Made by a program: the position numbers and the translations under genes. A DNA stretch of 64,000 bases from Actinomortierella ambigua (lineage: Eukaryota; Mortierellomycota; Mortierellomycetes; Mortierellales; Mortierellaceae), in contig JAAAJB010000016.1 in NCBI GenBank assembly GCA_016098155.1, forward strand, positions 66,438 through 130,437, given 5' to 3'. This document shows, piece by piece, positions 61,129-64,000 of the stretch. How positions within the stretch are numbered: the first letter of the stretch is position 1; each line of letters starts with the position of its first letter. Below the pieces are notes generated by a model, which worked only from the letters and a program-made list of their open reading frames with translations, did not search any database and was not told the DNA's origin.

Positions 61129-64000
61129 ATGGATGAATCAACGACGACCGCACCAACAACAACCCCCTCGTCCCCCACCACCCTCACCACCCCGACTAAT
61201 ACCACTGCCACTACCCCAGTCAAAGGGCAGAGCAATAGCAAACAGGCGACCGTTGGATTCATTTCCTCGCCTTTACGCTCCACCTCCTCTTCGTCAGCTT
61301 CGTCGTCGTCGTCGTCATCGTCTTATACCTCCTCATCAACACCTAATGCGCCCCACCTCAAAAAGTCCAAGAGCGTCTCCGCCCTCATTGGCCCACCTTT
61401 GATCTTGCCAGTGGTCGACATTATCCATCCCCAGAACCATCGTGGATTTGCCCCCTTCCTGCCCCTTGGAGACGCCTCGGGACTAGGGATGGGGATGGGA
61501 AATGGCCAAGGAGCGTATGGAAACATGGATTCGCTATGCCCACCTCTGGAATCGCCTCAACATAAGACGTTCCAAGAGTCGCACGAGGAGCTAATGGCCA
61601 AGCTGACAGATCTAGCCATTGCGAAAAATGGCGGCCGGTTGCCCTCGTCGTCTGGTGCTCTATTCCCGGCAGCGTCAACATCCCCGTCCTTTTCGTCTAA
61701 TACTGGAACTACTTTGAATGCAAATCAGTCCGCGCCCGTAATCGTGAATAAGCATCTTCAGAATGTCCTGCTGCGATCCAAAGAAAACAGTGGGTCAGCC
61801 TCAAATTTCAACAAGCCAAAGATTGGGCGTCGGTTATCCAAGTGAGTTGAGGGATCACGATAAAAAGATAGAACAAAGCTGAAGACTCCCATCTTAACAG
61901 TCAAAATTCATGGTTGTCCCTCGAGATAACACTCATCCTTGCTATCCATCCCCCACCACACATCCTCTCTTCTCGTAGGAACAATGGTACACCAGGAAAT
62001 GGAGGCCAGACTAACACGATCTTTTCGAGCTCTGGAACAAACTCCTCCGGACGAAGCGAGTAAGTGGGCCTTTATGATTACTGTTTGTGTTCGACTCCAA
62101 TGCTCCTTTTTCTTGTCATCTCTGTACTATTATTCATACCCGCATTGCGTTCCCTCCCCACCCTTTCCCTCCTCTCCTCCCTTTCACTCCATGTACAATA
62201 AAAAACACACTTCATCGTACTATAGACCTCGTCGAAGGATCAACAGTGCTCAGTTCCGGACACCGTCAGCCGCCGACATGCAAGAGCTGGCGCAGGTGGT
62301 CGTGGCTAATGCTACGCCGCCAAAGTCGCAAAGCCAAAAGAAGGTCATCCGCAAAAAGCCCAGCATCCTGAGTATGACAACAACCACTTTTGGTGCCCCC
62401 ATTACAAACAGCGCCAACTCCTCAAACAGTCATCACCCCCAACGCCATCAACCGAGCTACCACAACCACAACCACAACCACAATCCCAACTATAGCCACA
62501 GCCACAAAAGCCCAAACCTCAACAACGGCACACCAAGGATGCCGATGGGCAGTGGTGTCAGCCTCCTTCAAACCTCAGGAGATCCAGACTACCGGTTAAG
62601 GTACGAGGCGGCCATGAAGGAGATCCAGGCCATCGAGAAACGGTTCTCTGCATTACAGCAGCAACTGGCCTACGAACGCGATTGTTGGCAAGGTAAACAT
62701 AGACAAAGCTTGTCGTCTGCCATTATTGTGAAGCACACAAAAGTACACTGAAACAAGAAAAAAAAGGAAGAATTGACCGTGTTAACAGCTTTGCGCCGTT
62801 CTTTTCATTTTTTTTGTATGTATATGTGTATGATGTGCGGGTTGTGTTTTTTAGAGAAATACAACGAGCTCGAGAGCCGGTATGAAGAACAGCAGACGAT
62901 CAGGGCCGAAGCGCAGATCGAAAAGATGAACGACCTGTTGGACACGGTGCAGGAACTGCAACTCGCGAACGAATGCTTCCGACGACAGCTCAAGGCTGCC
63001 GACATTGAACCCGATGCGACCCCGGCCGCCGATTTCCACTCACAGTACCTAATAGCAGATGACGATGATGATATTGAACGGTCCATCCTCGAAGAGAACA
63101 AGCGTATTGGCGAACGGTCAAAGATGTCCAATAAGTACATCTCCGCAATGAGCACCGAAATTACCGTAAGTTCTCATCTTTACATTTTACAGCCACTGGG
63201 ATGAAAAAGAGAGGGAGACAGAGTGATAATCAAAATGTTCATTGGCATTTATTTTTGTACTCAATTTTCTTCTCTTTTCTTTTGCCAACAGAATTCGTGT
63301 GTGGCCATCTCGCAAGCAGTCAATTGTATGCAGCTCCGATTCTTGACCCAAGCCTTGCATGCGGCCGAGCATGTGACTACCCAGACGCGGTCAAAGGCCA
63401 TGTCCAACAGCTTCCTATCCGATATGCTCAGCCGAGGCGTCAAGAAACATAGCACAGCCTTGACGGGCCCGTATCCTCATTATTCCAACACCATGGACCA
63501 CTCCACCCGCATGCATCACCCCCATCATCTCCAGCACGCTAGTCGCACGGTGGCAGCCAGCACCCAAACCCCTCCGTCGATCACGACCCCCCTGCGGACA
63601 CTTGAAGAACAACAGCAGTTCCAGCTCTGCCAACGCGGTGCTGGATCTCTCGGTGGATCTTCCCGCTTCACGCAAAGTCTACTGAATCTTGTCGGTCTAC
63701 AGCACTACTGCTCGATGTCTGGCCACCCCCATGCATCGCTTCTTCACCAGCCCTGTTTATGCTCTGCCTCTTCGCAACTCTATGCGACCGAAAAGGAGCA
63801 GCTGTTGTACCAACTCCAATACCGAGGTCGATCCATGTCCATGGTGGATCGGGGCAGACTCGACGACCGGTCCCAGTCGATTGTCCGTCGATCCGGTGTA
63901 CCCACGACGATCGTCCAAGACTTGAAGGGAGGGCCATCGTCGCCGGTCAATACGCAGCTGGAGGATGCCATCTCGAACAAACACCTGGTTCCCGTGCCAA
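61129..64000 (+). CDS. Coiled-coil protein of unknown function (3' end beyond window)
   Basis: Exons: 61129-61841, 61979-62059, 62226-62692, 62855-63165, 63292 to beyond 64000; at least 760 residues with consistent phases and no stop by the edge. I do not recognise the family. Residues 1-90 are Thr/Ser/Pro-rich; then an ordered-looking segment (KKSKSVSALIGPPLILPVVD, IIHPQNHRGFAPFLPLG) that may be a conserved docking region. Residues about 300-380 are Asn/His-rich. A coiled coil runs from about 386 to 475 (YEAAMKEIQAIEKRFSALQQ, then YNELESRYEEQQTIRAEAQI). The last exon is open for 236 codons, moderately Ser/His-rich, ending in the window at EDAISNKHLVPVP. The ATG at 61129 is preferred over an out-of-frame ATG at 61112. 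A cytoskeletal or polarity scaffold role would be speculation. Confidence 0.75.

Overview
This 64 kb window is nuclear DNA of a filamentous fungus, most likely an early-diverging 'zygomycete' of the Mucoromycota/Mortierellomycotina type. The evidence is short GT-AG introns (mostly about 50-500 bp), fungal versions of Mcm10, Uso1, Apc2, Bmt2, Rad26/CSB and an S6K-type kinase, a canonical histone H3, and many proteins packed with microsatellite-encoded Gln, His, Ser, Thr, Asp/Glu and Pro runs. The taxonomic call is inference. I saw no prokaryotic operons, CRISPR arrays, rRNA, convincing tRNA or intact transposon. I built exon chains by hand from donor/acceptor sites, reading phase and family similarity. 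Lengths of the multi-exon genes sum to whole codons.

Left part (0-13 kb): the 3' portion of a type III glutamine synthetase (+) converges on the 25S rRNA methyltransferase Bmt2 (-). Bmt2 diverges from the replication factor Mcm10 (+, 5 exons) across about 270 bp. After a 2.4 kb gap without a secure gene comes a 903-residue low-complexity protein (-) with a CRIB-like motif.

Centre (13-34 kb): Uso1/p115 tether (+, 11 exons), a carotenoid-cleavage-oxygenase-family protein missing one iron-ligand histidine (+, 5 exons), a small Cys-rich protein (-), histone H3 (+, 15-base first exon), an SDR ending in AKL (+), the APC/C cullin Apc2 (-, 11 exons, apparently lacking the C-terminal APC2/WHB domain), a possible small gene (-), an S6K/Psk1-type AGC kinase (+), and a mitochondrial Ohr-type peroxidase (+).

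Right part (34-64 kb): a 4 kb microsatellite-rich gap, then a giant 2885-residue RasGEF (+) whose catalytic domain is split by long low-complexity insertions. A 73-residue G-protein gamma subunit (-), hidden by a 1.2 kb intron, converges on it. A HAL/NPR-like kinase (-) can be followed only to its catalytic Lys before the sequence enters poly-G. Rad26/CSB (+, 8 exons) follows, and a coiled-coil protein of unknown function (+) runs off the end.

Themes: most genes are housekeeping (replication, rRNA modification, vesicle tethering, cell cycle, transcription-coupled repair, chromatin). Between 30 and 55 kb there is a loose group of signalling genes (S6K, RasGEF, G-gamma, HAL-like kinase). No clear new multi-gene system is visible. 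The most notable points are the oxygenase with a lost metal ligand, Apc2 without its tail domain, the interrupted RasGEF catalytic domain, the truncated kinase, and a type III glutamine synthetase in a fungus.
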